64,000 nucleotides of DNA from Saprospiraceae bacterium. GTDB taxonomy: Bacteria; Bacteroidota; Bacteroidia; Chitinophagales; Saprospiraceae. A program made the position numbers and the translations under genes. The DNA lies in the NCBI GenBank assembly GCA_028279185.1, contig JANQSS010000004.1, positions 96,499-160,498 of the forward strand, read 5' to 3'. Each line of letters begins with the position of its first letter. The first letter of the stretch is position 1. Positions 33,895 through 44,600 of the stretch are shown here, in pieces. A model generated the notes under the pieces. The model saw only the letters and a program-made list of their open reading frames with translations. It ran no database searches and was not told the origin of the DNA.

Positions 33895-34998
33895 TTATTT
33901 TTTCTTCCCTTTCAGATATACAAGTTCGCCTCCTCGAGGTTGATAATGATCGGGCCACTTATTCCGTTTACGTAATTTTGCCGATTTTATACCGAATCGT
34001 TGGGCAATGTCTGCCACTGATTCTCCTTTATTTGCTCGGTACGTTTCTCGATTGCCAAAATATTTATTTCGTTTTTCTTCGATATATATCATCGTCTGAT
34101 TTTCCAGCTTTTGAGCGGCGGAATATTGGAATTCATTAAATGCAATTAAATCATCTACCGGAACGCCTAGTTCCAATGATATTGATTCCAAATTATCCCC
34201 AAACGTGGAGAGAACAAAAGGCACATCGTTATTTTCCTCAATGGTAAATGAGCGCGCTTGATCCACAAAAAAATCTTCTTTCTGTTGTTCAGGAACCTTG
34301 GCTATTGTTGTACTTTCTTCAACTGAAGCTGTTTGTGAAGGTTGAATCATGTCGTTTTCGATCTGTTCGACATAAGTGGATTCAGGAGAACTGACTTCTT
34401 TTTTGGTTTCAGCAATAATATTTTTTGTGACAGTATGATTCGAAGCCGCTACCAAAGCAATTTCATCATATTGATACAACTGATGTCGTTCAATTATTGA
34501 TATGAGGCGAGTCGGATACTTTGGATCAGTTGCATAGCCCGCTTTTTTTAGCCCTTTGGCCCAGGCTTTATAATCCTCCGTTGGCAGATCAAAGAGAAAA
34601 CCATAGCGATAATCTTTCTTTGGGTCCAGCAGAAATTCAGAATGCGCCTTGAAGGAAAAGGCGACGCTAGGGAATGCCCTGAAACAAGATTTTATCAACT
34701 TTCCATTGACATAATCATCATCTTCTCTTGCGATTGTACGCCCCTTCCAATATTTTCCGCATTTAATGCCAAAATGATTGTTACCATGCACTGCGAGGTA
34801 GCTTCGACCGGCATTTGACTCTAATACGGCCTGAGCCAGCTTAATTGAAGCGGGAATCCCCGTTCGTATCATTTCGTCCACGGCGATGTCTTTGTACTTG
34901 TCCACATAGGACTCGATTACGGCCTGATTGCTTGCTCTATTCGGTTGAGCAGCGGCCAGACTAACGAATAATGTCAGAATTGAGACATATTTAAACAT
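33895..34998 (-). CDS. glucosaminidase-domain protein with LysM repeats
   Basis: The 367-residue secreted protein has a signal peptide (KYVSILTLFVSLAAAQ). A glucosaminidase (FlgJ/Bax-type) domain spans about 20-170, with ASIKLAQAVLESNAGRSYLA holding the catalytic Glu, then HFGIKCG and YATDPKYPTRL. Two LysM modules follow near residues 255-300 and 315-365 (FVLSTFGDNLESISLELGVP; the second ends RGGELVYLKGKK). It should cut peptidoglycan glycan strands and bind the wall through LysM. The ATG at 34998 gives the best signal peptide; frames up to 35067 add residues before it. Confidence 0.9.
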   Translation of the reverse strand: MFKYVSILTLFVSLAAAQPNRASNQAVIESYVDKYKDIAVDEMIRTGIPASIKLAQAVLESNAGRSYLAVHGNNHFGIKCGKYWKGRTIAREDDDYVNGKLIKSCFRAFPSVAFSFKAHSEFLLDPKKDYRYGFLFDLPTEDYKAWAKGLKKAGYATDPKYPTRLISIIERHQLYQYDEIALVAASNHTVTKNIIAETKKEVSSPESTYVEQIENDMIQPSQTASVEESTTIAKVPEQQKEDFFVDQARSFTIEENNDVPFVLSTFGDNLESISLELGVPVDDLIAFNEFQYSAAQKLENQTMIYIEEKRNKYFGNRETYRANKGESVADIAQRFGIKSAKLRKRNKWPDHYQPRGGELVYLKGKKK

Positions 34999-35302
34999 AG
35001 TAAGAGCGTTGTTGACTTTCATTTCGAAAGCTGCAAAAATCGTGCCTAAGTATTTGTTAAACAACAATAAATATGTAGCATATCTTTGTAATATAAAAAC
35101 AATAGCATCGATTTACAAAAGGACATTGGTCGATTTGAGTTGATATACTTTTTCGATTAAGTGTCAGGAATGTTTTACTAAACGACTTGCTGCTCATTTC
35201 AATTGCGTTGTTACGGTTTAATTAATTTTTCACTTTAGTCGTTACTTTGCACACATAGTTAGTCTACAATATGTATAACATTCATAATCAAAAAAAAAGT
35301 AA

Positions 35303-35914
35303 ATGAATATCTTAGACATTCTTCAAAACCAAATGTCAGACAGTCTTATTGAGTCGCTCACAAATCAAATTGGCGGCCAAGACAAATCTCAGACTGCCGC
35401 TGCTGCAAGCGGTATATTCTCAACACTCACGGCAGCACTTGCAAAAAACGCTGCTTCTCCCGAAGGTAGAAGCGCTTTGGCAAATGCCCTTGACCGCGAC
35501 CATGACGGAAGTGTATTGGATGATTTGATGGGCATGGTCACTGGTGGTAGTCAACCGGTAAACCAACGCGCCGTAAATGGTGCCGGCATATTAGGACACA
35601 TTCTCGGACAAAAACAAGATAATGCCACGGACATGATTTCACGTATGTCAGGCTTGGACAAACAGTCGACATTCTCTTTGATGGCCAAATTAGCTCCAAT
35701 GGTGATGGGTGCACTTGGAAAACAAAAACGACAAGAAAATTTGGACGAAGGAGGCCTTGCTTCGCTTCTTTCAAACACCGTACAATCTTCTTCGCAAAGT
35801 CGAGAGGAAATGAGCATTATTGAGAAGTTTATCGATCAGGACGGTGACGGTAGCATCATGGATGATTTATTGAAAATGGGTGGCGGTGTGCTCGGAAATT
35901 TGTTTAAAAAATAA
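35303..35914 (+). CDS. DUF937 family protein with two calcium-binding-like loops
   Basis: The 203-residue protein begins MNILDILQNQMSDSLIESL and belongs to DUF937 (YidB-related, function unknown). Two DxDxDG-type loops are present: DRDHDGSVLDD near residue 65 and DQDGDGSIMDD near 185, which match EF-hand/dockerin calcium loops. No signal peptide is seen. A TATCTTTG element at 35081-35088 may start its message, giving a leader of about 210 bases. A strong terminator follows. Confidence 0.85.
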   Translation: MNILDILQNQMSDSLIESLTNQIGGQDKSQTAAAASGIFSTLTAALAKNAASPEGRSALANALDRDHDGSVLDDLMGMVTGGSQPVNQRAVNGAGILGHILGQKQDNATDMISRMSGLDKQSTFSLMAKLAPMVMGALGKQKRQENLDEGGLASLLSNTVQSSSQSREEMSIIEKFIDQDGDGSIMDDLLKMGGGVLGNLFKK

Positions 35915-35940
35915 GTAAGCGAAACAAAGCAGTTTAATCA

Positions 35941-35974
35941 AAAGGCTCGGTTAAGGTAACCGGGCCTTTTTTTT
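35941..35974 (+). terminator. intrinsic terminator of the DUF937 gene
   Basis: A 13-bp stem with one G-T pair (35941-35953 with 35957-35969, loop AGG) is followed by a T run. Confidence 0.92.
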
Positions 35975-36161
35975 ATTATATAGCTTTTACTTGATTTGAA
36001 GGAATAGCATTATTACATGTAGGGTTGTGGGTTTTCAAGCATCAATCGTCATTTGAAACAATAGTGCAAGTGAATAGAACATATGTGCAAATGCCTAGTC
36101 GCAGCCCAGTATACATTTGAATCGTAGATAATAATTGAATCACACATTAATTACTATTACG

Positions 36162-38666
36162 ATGAAAACGTTACGATTAATTTTTCTTTTCGGGTTATTT
36201 CTTTTCGCAATAAAATCGCATGCCCAGCATTCGAATATTGAGACACCTCTTTCAATTAATGAAGATGGCAGTGATCCGAATTCTGGCGCTATTTTGGACA
36301 TTCAGTCGTCTGACAAAGGTGTGCTCATTCCCAGGGTTGATACGTCTACCGTGGCTCAGCCGACAACAGGGTTATTAGTCTATCAGCCTACGGATAATTC
36401 ATTTTATTATTATAGAGGTACGACGTGGTCTGCCTTATTGAATAGTGTTGGTTTTGACCATTCGATCATTCATGATGGAGATGGGGACACACGAATTCAG
36501 ACTGAAGAAAGTCCGGATGAAGATGTTATCCGAATGGATTTGAACGGAGATGAAATCCTTGAGATACGAAGGAATGCGGGGGATTATACGCAGTATGAAA
36601 TGCCGAATTCGAACGGTACTATTTTGCTTGGGGAGAATGCAGGAGAGTCTCTAACAAGTGGCAGCTCAAACATAATCATAGGGCAAAACGCGGCAGAAAC
36701 TATTACCAATTCACAGCAAAATGTAATTATTGGTGCTGATGCCAGTAATGACGCCACCAATGGCGGACAATCCATCGTCATCGGGTATCAGGCTGCCGAA
36801 AATTCTTTGAACAACAACCAGAGCACGGTCATCGGCTTCCAGGCCGCTGAAAATGCCAATCAAGTATTTAATAATGTCCTCATCGGGCGTCGTGCAGGGC
36901 AAAATACCGTCGGCGGCAGTAACAATATCGCTATCGGTCAGGAAGCTGGAAGGTCGCTGGAGAACGCTGGTAGCAATGTTTTCATAGGATTTCAAGCCAA
37001 TGCAAGCGGAGATGGCGGGAGCGACAACGTAGCACTCGGTAGTGGTGCCGGTCGGCACAACGAAGGGGATCACAACGTATTCATCGGCCCATTGGCCGGT
37101 GAGAATAATAGGGCCAATGATAATGTATACATCGGTCAGTCAGCAGGCACGAACAATGAGACGGGGATCAACAATATCGCCATTGGTCCTTTTGCCGGAT
37201 CCAATAATCTTAACGGCTCACAAAATATTTATATGGGACAGGATGCCGGTCGATATGATACGTCTTCTTACAATATCATACTTGGACAATCTGCAGCAAG
37301 AGATGGCAGCGGAGGGGACGGCAATATTGTGGTGGGACGTAGTGCAGCTCAGCAAAGTATTCCCGGAAGCGGATCAGTGGTCATTGGTGATCGAGCTGCG
37401 CTTTCTTCGCGGGTATTTGATGGCAATGTCATCATGGGTAATCGTGCGGCGTACAGCGTGGATAGCCTGTACGACAATGTGGTGATTGGAGAAGAAGCAT
37501 TTGAAGGTACCGGTATCGGCACAGCAAGTGACAACGTCATCATTGGAAAGTCCGCTGCATCGAACGCCGACGCCGGCATACAGGAAAATACAATCATTGG
37601 TTCCAGATCAGCATTTAATCTTACCCTTGGAGAACGCAATACGACACTTGGCTACAATGCAGCACACGACATTGAATTCGGTAGTGATAATGTGTCCATT
37701 GGTGCTTTTGCCCTACAACAAAATACGGATGGCAACGAAAATGTCGCTGTTGGAAATATGGCACTACAGAACCCTTTTGAGACAGGGACATTTGAACAAT
37801 ATCGAAATACCGCCATCGGTCATAAAGCAGCCTGGACGCTGGCTGGTGATGGCAACATCGCAATGGGGCATGAGGCCGGAAATAATATGGAAGATGGAGA
37901 TGACAATATTTATATCGGCAATCAATCGGGCACAAAAGATGGTGTTGGAACGGCAATCGGAAACGATAATATTTTTATTGGAAATAATACTACCTACTCT
38001 CCGGCGGTAGGAGGAGCGACCATTCAAAATTCTGTTGCTATAGGTCACGGTGCAGAATTAGCACTTCCGAATACCATTATAATTGGTGCCAATAATCCAG
38101 ATATCGAAGTCGGTATTGGGACAAGCGTGCCAAGTAGTAAATTGGATGTTGAAGGTCGTATTAAATGTCAAGACCCTGTGGATGAAGATGATGCTGTTAC
38201 CTTGGGATATCTAAGAGCTAACTACCCAAGATCGCCACAGGATATCCATATCAATAAGGACTCGACATTCAATCTAGCTGAATGTGCTACTTACTGTCGT
38301 GAGCTGGACTTGAATGGTCATGATGATTGGCATTTACCGTCAATAGAAGAACTCGTGCATTTCGCAGGTTTAGATACCGCGCTTTTATTCACATCTACGT
38401 TGTTTGATGGAGTATCCAAATATGCCTATAGTAGCCAGTATGCGCACGATGCAGATGCCGCATATGCTTATGCTTTCAGTGGTATCAGCGGTGTTAACAT
38501 CGAGATCGAAGGCGGCATTGGTTCTAATCCGACCATCAATCCAGCAGACACCACGATTGGATTTGCTGAGACCTATTCTGGTTACTACACATTTAGCCTG
38601 TCGGATGCCGCAATAATAAATCCCGTACAGCTAAATCCGCCAAAATCTTGCGCATGTGTACGATAA
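36162..38666 (+). CDS. repeat-rich secreted adhesin/fibre-like protein with C-terminal DUF1566 domain
   Basis: The 834-residue protein has a signal peptide (TLRLIFLFGLFLFAIKSHAQ) and an N-terminal region common in Bacteroidota fibre proteins (GAILDIQSSDKGVLIPRVDT). From about residue 150 to 640 it has some 29 imperfect repeats of the form N-x-h-I-G-x-x-A-G, like the head repeats of trimeric adhesins. A linker (SSKLDVEGRIKCQDP) leads to a DUF1566/Lcl-type domain (about 705-834) with the ELDLNGHDDWHLPSIEEL core and cysteines. No T9SS tail is visible. It probably forms a surface fibre with a binding tip. The start at 36162 gives a clean signal peptide; an ATG at 36135 is also in frame. It precedes two genes in the same direction. 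Confidence 0.8.
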   Translation: MKTLRLIFLFGLFLFAIKSHAQHSNIETPLSINEDGSDPNSGAILDIQSSDKGVLIPRVDTSTVAQPTTGLLVYQPTDNSFYYYRGTTWSALLNSVGFDHSIIHDGDGDTRIQTEESPDEDVIRMDLNGDEILEIRRNAGDYTQYEMPNSNGTILLGENAGESLTSGSSNIIIGQNAAETITNSQQNVIIGADASNDATNGGQSIVIGYQAAENSLNNNQSTVIGFQAAENANQVFNNVLIGRRAGQNTVGGSNNIAIGQEAGRSLENAGSNVFIGFQANASGDGGSDNVALGSGAGRHNEGDHNVFIGPLAGENNRANDNVYIGQSAGTNNETGINNIAIGPFAGSNNLNGSQNIYMGQDAGRYDTSSYNIILGQSAARDGSGGDGNIVVGRSAAQQSIPGSGSVVIGDRAALSSRVFDGNVIMGNRAAYSVDSLYDNVVIGEEAFEGTGIGTASDNVIIGKSAASNADAGIQENTIIGSRSAFNLTLGERNTTLGYNAAHDIEFGSDNVSIGAFALQQNTDGNENVAVGNMALQNPFETGTFEQYRNTAIGHKAAWTLAGDGNIAMGHEAGNNMEDGDDNIYIGNQSGTKDGVGTAIGNDNIFIGNNTTYSPAVGGATIQNSVAIGHGAELALPNTIIIGANNPDIEVGIGTSVPSSKLDVEGRIKCQDPVDEDDAVTLGYLRANYPRSPQDIHINKDSTFNLAECATYCRELDLNGHDDWHLPSIEELVHFAGLDTALLFTSTLFDGVSKYAYSSQYAHDADAAYAYAFSGISGVNIEIEGGIGSNPTINPADTTIGFAETYSGYYTFSLSDAAIINPVQLNPPKSCACVR
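36612..38090 (+). repeat. coding tandem repeats of the adhesin (about 29 NxxIGxxAG units)
   Basis: Units average about 17 codons with variable spacers of 5-15 residues. Examples are NIAIGQEAGRSL, NVFIGPLAGENN and NIYIGNQSGTKD. DNA identity between units is moderate, so they are old diverged repeats, not recent expansions. Confidence 0.85.
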
Positions 38667-38712
38667 TTTGAGGAAGCGAGAATCCAATTAATAACCAATA
38701 AATAAAAAAATC

Positions 38713-40560
38713 ATGGAAAGCAACATAGATCAATTAATAAACCCACAGGTTTCTGAAAGCAGCCTTGTCCGTTTTGGAGATGCGACAGATGCTAATGTTC
38801 CCCGTCTTAATTATTCGGTGCCCCTTCCCGGATCTTTTGCGGCTAAACATTATATCGAGACCGATTTTTTCAACAATCAAGTACCCTGGACACCAGCAGC
38901 CAGAACGGGCACTAATATGGTTAGGTTATTGACGGAATACCTGGAGACAAGAAGGGTGGATCCGGATATTCCACCGCCGCTCATACAAGACATTGCTCTG
39001 TTGCCGAATTTAGCAACCACTCGGGATGCCGGTAGTTCCGTCAGTATTCCGTCTGAGCCACACCACGAAATTGAGAACCGACCGACCATTGGATTTATAA
39101 ATCGACCAGTTGTCGAATCAGTAGAATCTTCTTCGACGATAGATTCAATGCGTGTCGAATCAAGTAATAACGATAATTCGGAGGACATCTTTTTGCAATA
39201 TGATGGCTCACTTATTCCAATGAAAGAATTAGCAAAAGCTGTCGAAAATAATATGGTGCCGATGTTTTACCACACATTTGGTGGCACCTTGAAGATGGAC
39301 TATGCGATTGAAGCGCAATCGGAAGAAGATGCAAATCCAGGTTTTTTTATTGTCGAGCATTATCGAACTTCAAGCATCTTCGGAGACTATGGTGCGGGTC
39401 GTACAGTAGGTGTATTCTCACTAATGCCCGGGGAAGAGACGACACTTTATATCCGCGATTGGAGACGTACAGAGCAGCGAATTAAGGAAGCCTCGAGCGT
39501 ATTTGATTCATTTTCAGAGGAAGCAGCTAATGAATATGAAAGCGATATGGAACGCGAAAATTCAAATTCACTAACCCATAATCGATCCAGGTCTATTCAC
39601 CGAAAATATAGAGCGGCCGGGGAAGCTGGCTATAACGGGCGAAAAATAAAAGCAAAAGCCTCTTTTGAAGGAGAATGGTCCAACAATCTCGATGCCTCAT
39701 CCGCTCGTGAATCGATAAGTAAAAATGTTGCAAAAGTCAATAAAAAACATGCAGCCAAAGCTTCTTCGAAAAGAGATACAGAGGTCACACAGGAAATAGA
39801 AAAGACCGAAGAGCAGGAATTTGAACGCATTACTGAAAGAAAAATAAAAAATACCAATCTCAGTCGCACACTAAATATTGTCACTCGAGAATTAAATCAA
39901 GAATTTACCACTTTTTTGTCACTGATAGATGTTTCCATCGCATTTGTTAATGATAGAAATACCGTTGAAATATTTCAAATTCATGAAATCGATGACATGT
40001 TGGATAAATATGTAGCAGACGTAAGTACAGGAGGACTTGCAGATCCAAATTCTCCTTTTGGGGGACAAACTCCTAAACAATTTATCAAAGACCAATTGCT
40101 TCGTCAAATAAATGAAGTATATGATTTTAGGGGAATTCGCCATGAACTTTTAGAAGTTGTACAGGTAAATGGTGATGAGGAGATAGCCAGACCAATTGCG
40201 GAAAGATTCGAATTAGAGAATGCCTACATCCGAGTGAAGCGCAATAGAACAATAAATGAACAGAATCCGTTTTATCCGGAAGGAGGTGTGCCAGTAGATG
40301 GCATAGTCCTGGATCAGAGCACATACACGATCAAGACCTCTGCTGTTATTATTGATGCCTTACTCGGTCATGGTATCGCGCTCGATAATTACGCCTTGGG
40401 CATGCAACAAGAAACATTACGAGAAAAACAACTGACGAATCAAAAAGTGGAACTGGCTTTAGAATTAATTAATTCTGGAAATGAGGAATCATTGAATGCA
40501 TACCGATCAATATTCGGTTCGGTGGATCAAGAGTTGTTGGAGAGGATTGTCGAATCTTAA
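38713..40560 (+). CDS. cysteine-free protein of unknown function with central coiled-coil region
   Basis: The 615-residue protein has no signal peptide, no membrane helix and no cysteine. A beta-rich region (about 180-250) includes MFYHTFGGTLKMDYAIEA and GVFSLMPGEETTLYIRDW. A long charged helical region (about 252-400) contains EASSVFDSFSEEAANEYESD, KHAAKASSKRDTEV and NTNLSRTLNIVTRELNQEF. A mixed domain follows to the end. I recognise no named family; the middle segment looks like a conserved uncharacterised type seen in diverse bacteria, which is an impression only. It lies 46 bases after the adhesin and 3 bases before the calpain-like gene, so they are probably one operon. Confidence 0.7.
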   Translation: MESNIDQLINPQVSESSLVRFGDATDANVPRLNYSVPLPGSFAAKHYIETDFFNNQVPWTPAARTGTNMVRLLTEYLETRRVDPDIPPPLIQDIALLPNLATTRDAGSSVSIPSEPHHEIENRPTIGFINRPVVESVESSSTIDSMRVESSNNDNSEDIFLQYDGSLIPMKELAKAVENNMVPMFYHTFGGTLKMDYAIEAQSEEDANPGFFIVEHYRTSSIFGDYGAGRTVGVFSLMPGEETTLYIRDWRRTEQRIKEASSVFDSFSEEAANEYESDMERENSNSLTHNRSRSIHRKYRAAGEAGYNGRKIKAKASFEGEWSNNLDASSARESISKNVAKVNKKHAAKASSKRDTEVTQEIEKTEEQEFERITERKIKNTNLSRTLNIVTRELNQEFTTFLSLIDVSIAFVNDRNTVEIFQIHEIDDMLDKYVADVSTGGLADPNSPFGGQTPKQFIKDQLLRQINEVYDFRGIRHELLEVVQVNGDEEIARPIAERFELENAYIRVKRNRTINEQNPFYPEGGVPVDGIVLDQSTYTIKTSAVIIDALLGHGIALDNYALGMQQETLREKQLTNQKVELALELINSGNEESLNAYRSIFGSVDQELLERIVES

Positions 40561-40563
40561 GTC

Positions 40564-41577
40564 ATGAACTTCCTGGAAAATATATTAATAAAGCATGGTG
40601 AGCTGGCTACCATAACGGAAGCTCCTGCAACCGAAGCCCCTAACACAGACGCTACAAAGGTGGATCCCACCGTCCTTGGAGGCGAAACAACCGCGTCTCC
40701 CGTGATCAAGATAGAGGAGCCTTCACCCTCTAAACCTCCAATAGGAAGCTTTAGTGACTTTGAATCGAACATAGAATTAAGAGCAGCTAAATTACCCTTA
40801 TTTAATGGAGAACCAATTCCAGACGAATTCAGACAAGTGTGGCTCGACAATTGCCCTCTTGGTGCCATCATGACGGCTATGACCCGTGTCCCAAAGTTTC
40901 AGCGATATATTAAATTAAAAATGATCCTGGAGTCCAAAGCCAATATTTTATCCATTAGAAAGAAAGAAGATTTTGAATTTTCTCCAGATGAAATGCCCAC
41001 TGAGAACAAGATTGAAAAATTAGGTCCTCCCGAGAATTCAAGGTTGTTTCATGTGAAATTCTATGTTTCTGATTCCAGTTCTTCAAGAGGCATTAGACCC
41101 ATTACAAAAAAGGTTTCAGGGGCTCTTCTTTTCGACATTAAACGTGATGAAATATTTTATGCTGTTGGATTAGGCGGGTCATTGTGGCCTTCGATCGCCG
41201 AAAAAGCGTATATCCAAATGATGGCTTTTAATAGCTATGAAAGTTTGAATCATAGCTTGGATGTTGGAATGGTTATGTTACATATGACAGGTGAAGAACA
41301 CATGCATATACTTTCTGATCTCACAAACCGTGAACTTAAAACCTTAATAAAAACCAATAAAGTTCGCCCTACCGTCATAGTAAGCAAATTGCGTCCACCT
41401 TCAGAAAATGTTTTGGAAAATCATACCTACGCAGTAATCGGATTCAAAGAGGACATGGTGCATTTAGTAGATGCCCTCAGTACGGAAGAGGCCAAGCGAT
41501 TCATTTGGCTTTCAATAGCAGATATTCGTTCGAATTTTAGGGCTCTCGCACAAGGAGCGAAAGAACCATTTGGATAA
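40564..41577 (+). CDS. calpain-like (family C2) cysteine peptidase
   Basis: The 337-residue protein has a disordered Thr/Pro/Ala-rich N-terminus (1-60) and a calpain-like core. LPLFNGEPIPDEFRQ leads to QVWLDNC, where Gln91 and Cys97 have the six-residue spacing of the calpain oxyanion Gln and nucleophile (QGxxGDC). The segment GSLWPSIAEKAYIQM near 205-220 matches the calpain ELWPALLEKAYAK helix. His287 in ENHTYAVIGF fits the catalytic His (GHAYSV). The third residue, Asn in NPWG, appears to be Asp303 (LVDAL). Calpains cut proteins at limited sites; bacterial ones are poorly known. No signal peptide is present. It follows the 615-residue protein after 3 bases, and that protein may be a partner or substrate. 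The call rests on motifs, not a search. Confidence 0.68.
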   Translation: MNFLENILIKHGELATITEAPATEAPNTDATKVDPTVLGGETTASPVIKIEEPSPSKPPIGSFSDFESNIELRAAKLPLFNGEPIPDEFRQVWLDNCPLGAIMTAMTRVPKFQRYIKLKMILESKANILSIRKKEDFEFSPDEMPTENKIEKLGPPENSRLFHVKFYVSDSSSSRGIRPITKKVSGALLFDIKRDEIFYAVGLGGSLWPSIAEKAYIQMMAFNSYESLNHSLDVGMVMLHMTGEEHMHILSDLTNRELKTLIKTNKVRPTVIVSKLRPPSENVLENHTYAVIGFKEDMVHLVDALSTEEAKRFIWLSIADIRSNFRALAQGAKEPFG

Positions 41578-41617
41578 GATGGAAATGAGATTATTTGCAA
41601 AAAAATATTCGATTCAC

Positions 41618-44600
41618 TTACCTATTTCGATAAGTCGTCGGATTGACACCCATTTCTTTTGTGAACATACGTGTAAAGTAGGCCGGTGATGAAAATCCGG
41701 TTTCATAGGCGATTTCTGATATAGTCAGGTCAGTTGCTAATAGAAATTCTTTAGCTTTTTGAAACCGTGTCATTCGAATAAATTGCGTGGTAGATTGATT
41801 GGTAAGGGCAGATAATTTGCGGTGCAACTGAGATCGGCTCATTCCGATCTTTTGGCAAAGGATTGGTACTGTTAAATCATCCGTCAAGCTATCCAATATG
41901 AGTTCACGTAAACCCAAGATAAATTTGTCTTCTTTTTCCGAATGATACCCTTCATCAGGTTTTGTAGACGCAGCGAATGTGCTGTACTTTTTTTGCAAGG
42001 TTTGACGAAGTTGAATCAATTGCTCGATTCGAATGAGTAATTCTTCTTTGTTAAAAGGTTTTGTCAAATAGGCATCCGCACCTTTTTCTAAGCCTTTTAT
42101 TTTCGACTGCTCATTCGTTTTGGCTGTGAGTAATATGATGGGAATATGACTAGTCCGAATGTCATTTTTGAGTTCAGCGACAACATCATAACCCAATTTT
42201 TTAGGCATCATGACATCGCTAATAATAAAGTCAGGAGTGGCTTCAATGGCCATATAGATACCTTCTTCCCCGTCTTCAGCGTAGATTAATTGATAGGCCT
42301 GCTCAAGGCATTGACCGATATAATAAGCCACTTCGCGATTGTCCTCTATGATTAAAATCAAGGGCCGACTATTATCGCCTCCAGTAGCCATTGTTAGTTC
42401 TGGTAATGTATTGACAGGAGGTAACTTGGTTTGAATTTGATTCGTCAAGGGCGCTTTATTTGAAATCGGGAGGGAGACATGAAATGTCGATCCTTTATTG
42501 ATTTGTGATTCGACCCATATGTTCCCATTTAATTGTATCACTAACTGTTTTGTCAATGCCAGACCAACTCCAGTCCCGGTCCGACTAATTTTATCCACTT
42601 GATAAAAACGGTCAAATATATGGGGTGCATCCGCCTCAGAAATTCCCTGTCCTGTATCTCTTATTTCTATCCTAAATACACCCTTTTCTGGGCTGGTGTT
42701 TATGAAAACGATACTTTCAGGAAAACTAAAATTTATGGCATTTGATATGAGGTTAGATAGTATTTTTTGTATTATATCTTCGTCAAAATCCATTACCACC
42801 TGGTCAACTGAGTGTTGTAATTTGAGCACAATCTGATTGTCTAAAGCCAATGAATGAAATGCTTCGACGAGATAATTAATATAGGGAATGATATTTTGCT
42901 GTTGGTAGCGAATAAGCGAATGACCGGCATCCACTTTGCTGAGATCCAACATTTGATTGACTAATTTTAGTAACCGCTGTCCACTGCTGCGTATGAGCTT
43001 TGTTCCATCATTGAATTTATTGATTTCTCCTTCCGTTACGTAGTCTCGTATTTTATCTGTCATGCCCAAAATAATGGTTAGTGGCGATCGAAATTCATGT
43101 GTCACGTTAGTGTATAGTCTTGTTTTCAAGTCATCCAATTGTTGTAATCTCAGCGCTTTTTGCTTTTCGAGTTGACGGTTTAAAAGATATCGATATAGGC
43201 TATATATAGATAATACGAGGATGATCATATACATCAACTTGGTCCATAAATTCCAATACCAGGGGGGATGAATTGTTATACTTAGTTGTTTCGCGGGACC
43301 CCAATCACCTTTCGCATTAGCAGATTTAACATGGAAAGTATAATCACCAGGGTCGACATTTATAAATCGGGCAATTCGCTCTTTTCCGACAAAGGTCCAA
43401 TCATCGTGAAGACCATTTAATTTGTAAGCAAATGTCAGCTCTGATGACTCATTAAATAGAATACCGGTATAACGTATGGCAAAATTATTCTCCTGGTATG
43501 TGAGGTGTAAATCGAGATCTTTACCACTAATGTTTATGGAGTTGGAAGACGAATTTGAATTCCGAATTGAAATATCCAAAATGGCGGATTGCGCTGTCGA
43601 ACTGGACTTTATGGCTTCGTCGACATCGAAATGATGAATAAATTTTTGGCCTAAAATGAAGATGTGATTATTGCTGGCGAACAGATAATTTTTCGGATCA
43701 CGCTCTACATCAGTTATCAGGTTATATTTATGGATATATTCATTTAATTGCGGTAGCCGGTGTATAGCAAATTGTGCTTTGATATCCAGGACATTCATAC
43801 CTAAGTCGCTGAGAAGCCATAGTCGATCGCCGTCGTCCTCGAAGCCATGGACAATAAAATTACTAAGTAGACCATCGGCCTTTGTAAAGTTATCAGAAAT
43901 TCCGGACTGCACATTATAGCGAATAAGCCCTTGGTCATACGTGCCAATCCATAAATAATTATGTGCTGTTTCTTGTAAAAACCATATATCCGTGTATAGC
44001 GTATCCAGTATATCATGCGAATGCTCCGTATTGCAATCCTTGTCGATTAAAGAATAAACATGAGCACCATCAAATTCATAAAAAAAATATTCATTTTCTA
44101 GTCCTGGTTGATAACGCCAATAATTGGAATTTTTTAGAATTGGATTAAAAATTTGATTATTGAAACAAAAATACCGGTAAGAAGGTGACTGATTAAAATC
44201 AGTCAATTTACCCAGGAGCATATGTTGGGACTCGTTGACAATAATTGGTAATCTTTCCTTCGAACGCAAGACGGTTGAAAATTCTGTGGAACCCTTTGGC
44301 ATACTTTGGATGCTATAGTCATGACTGTACCAACGATTTCCATGTGAATCTATGAACAACGACCCTTCGTTAGAATTGATGTTGTTTTTTAATTGATCAG
44401 CTTTGTAAGCTGTAAAACCTTTTGTTTCCAGATTATATTTAAGTAATCCGGATTTTCGTGTGTCAATCCATAAAGACTCTTCCTCGTCCTCTGCTATAGT
44501 TGTAAAGGTGATATCTTCTGCTGAAGTAGACTGCGGTAATGGTATTTGGTGTATGTGATATGCCGGCTTTTTTAATTTGATCAAGGCGCGATTCCTCGTT

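Noticed and set aside
36584..38048. Several antisense and alternate-frame ORFs within the adhesin gene
   Set aside because: They mirror the coding repeats and disappear between repeat blocks.
36612..38090. Regular repeats that at first glance resemble a CRISPR or satellite array
   Set aside because: They are coding, diverged, variable in spacing and follow a protein motif (NxxIGxxAG).
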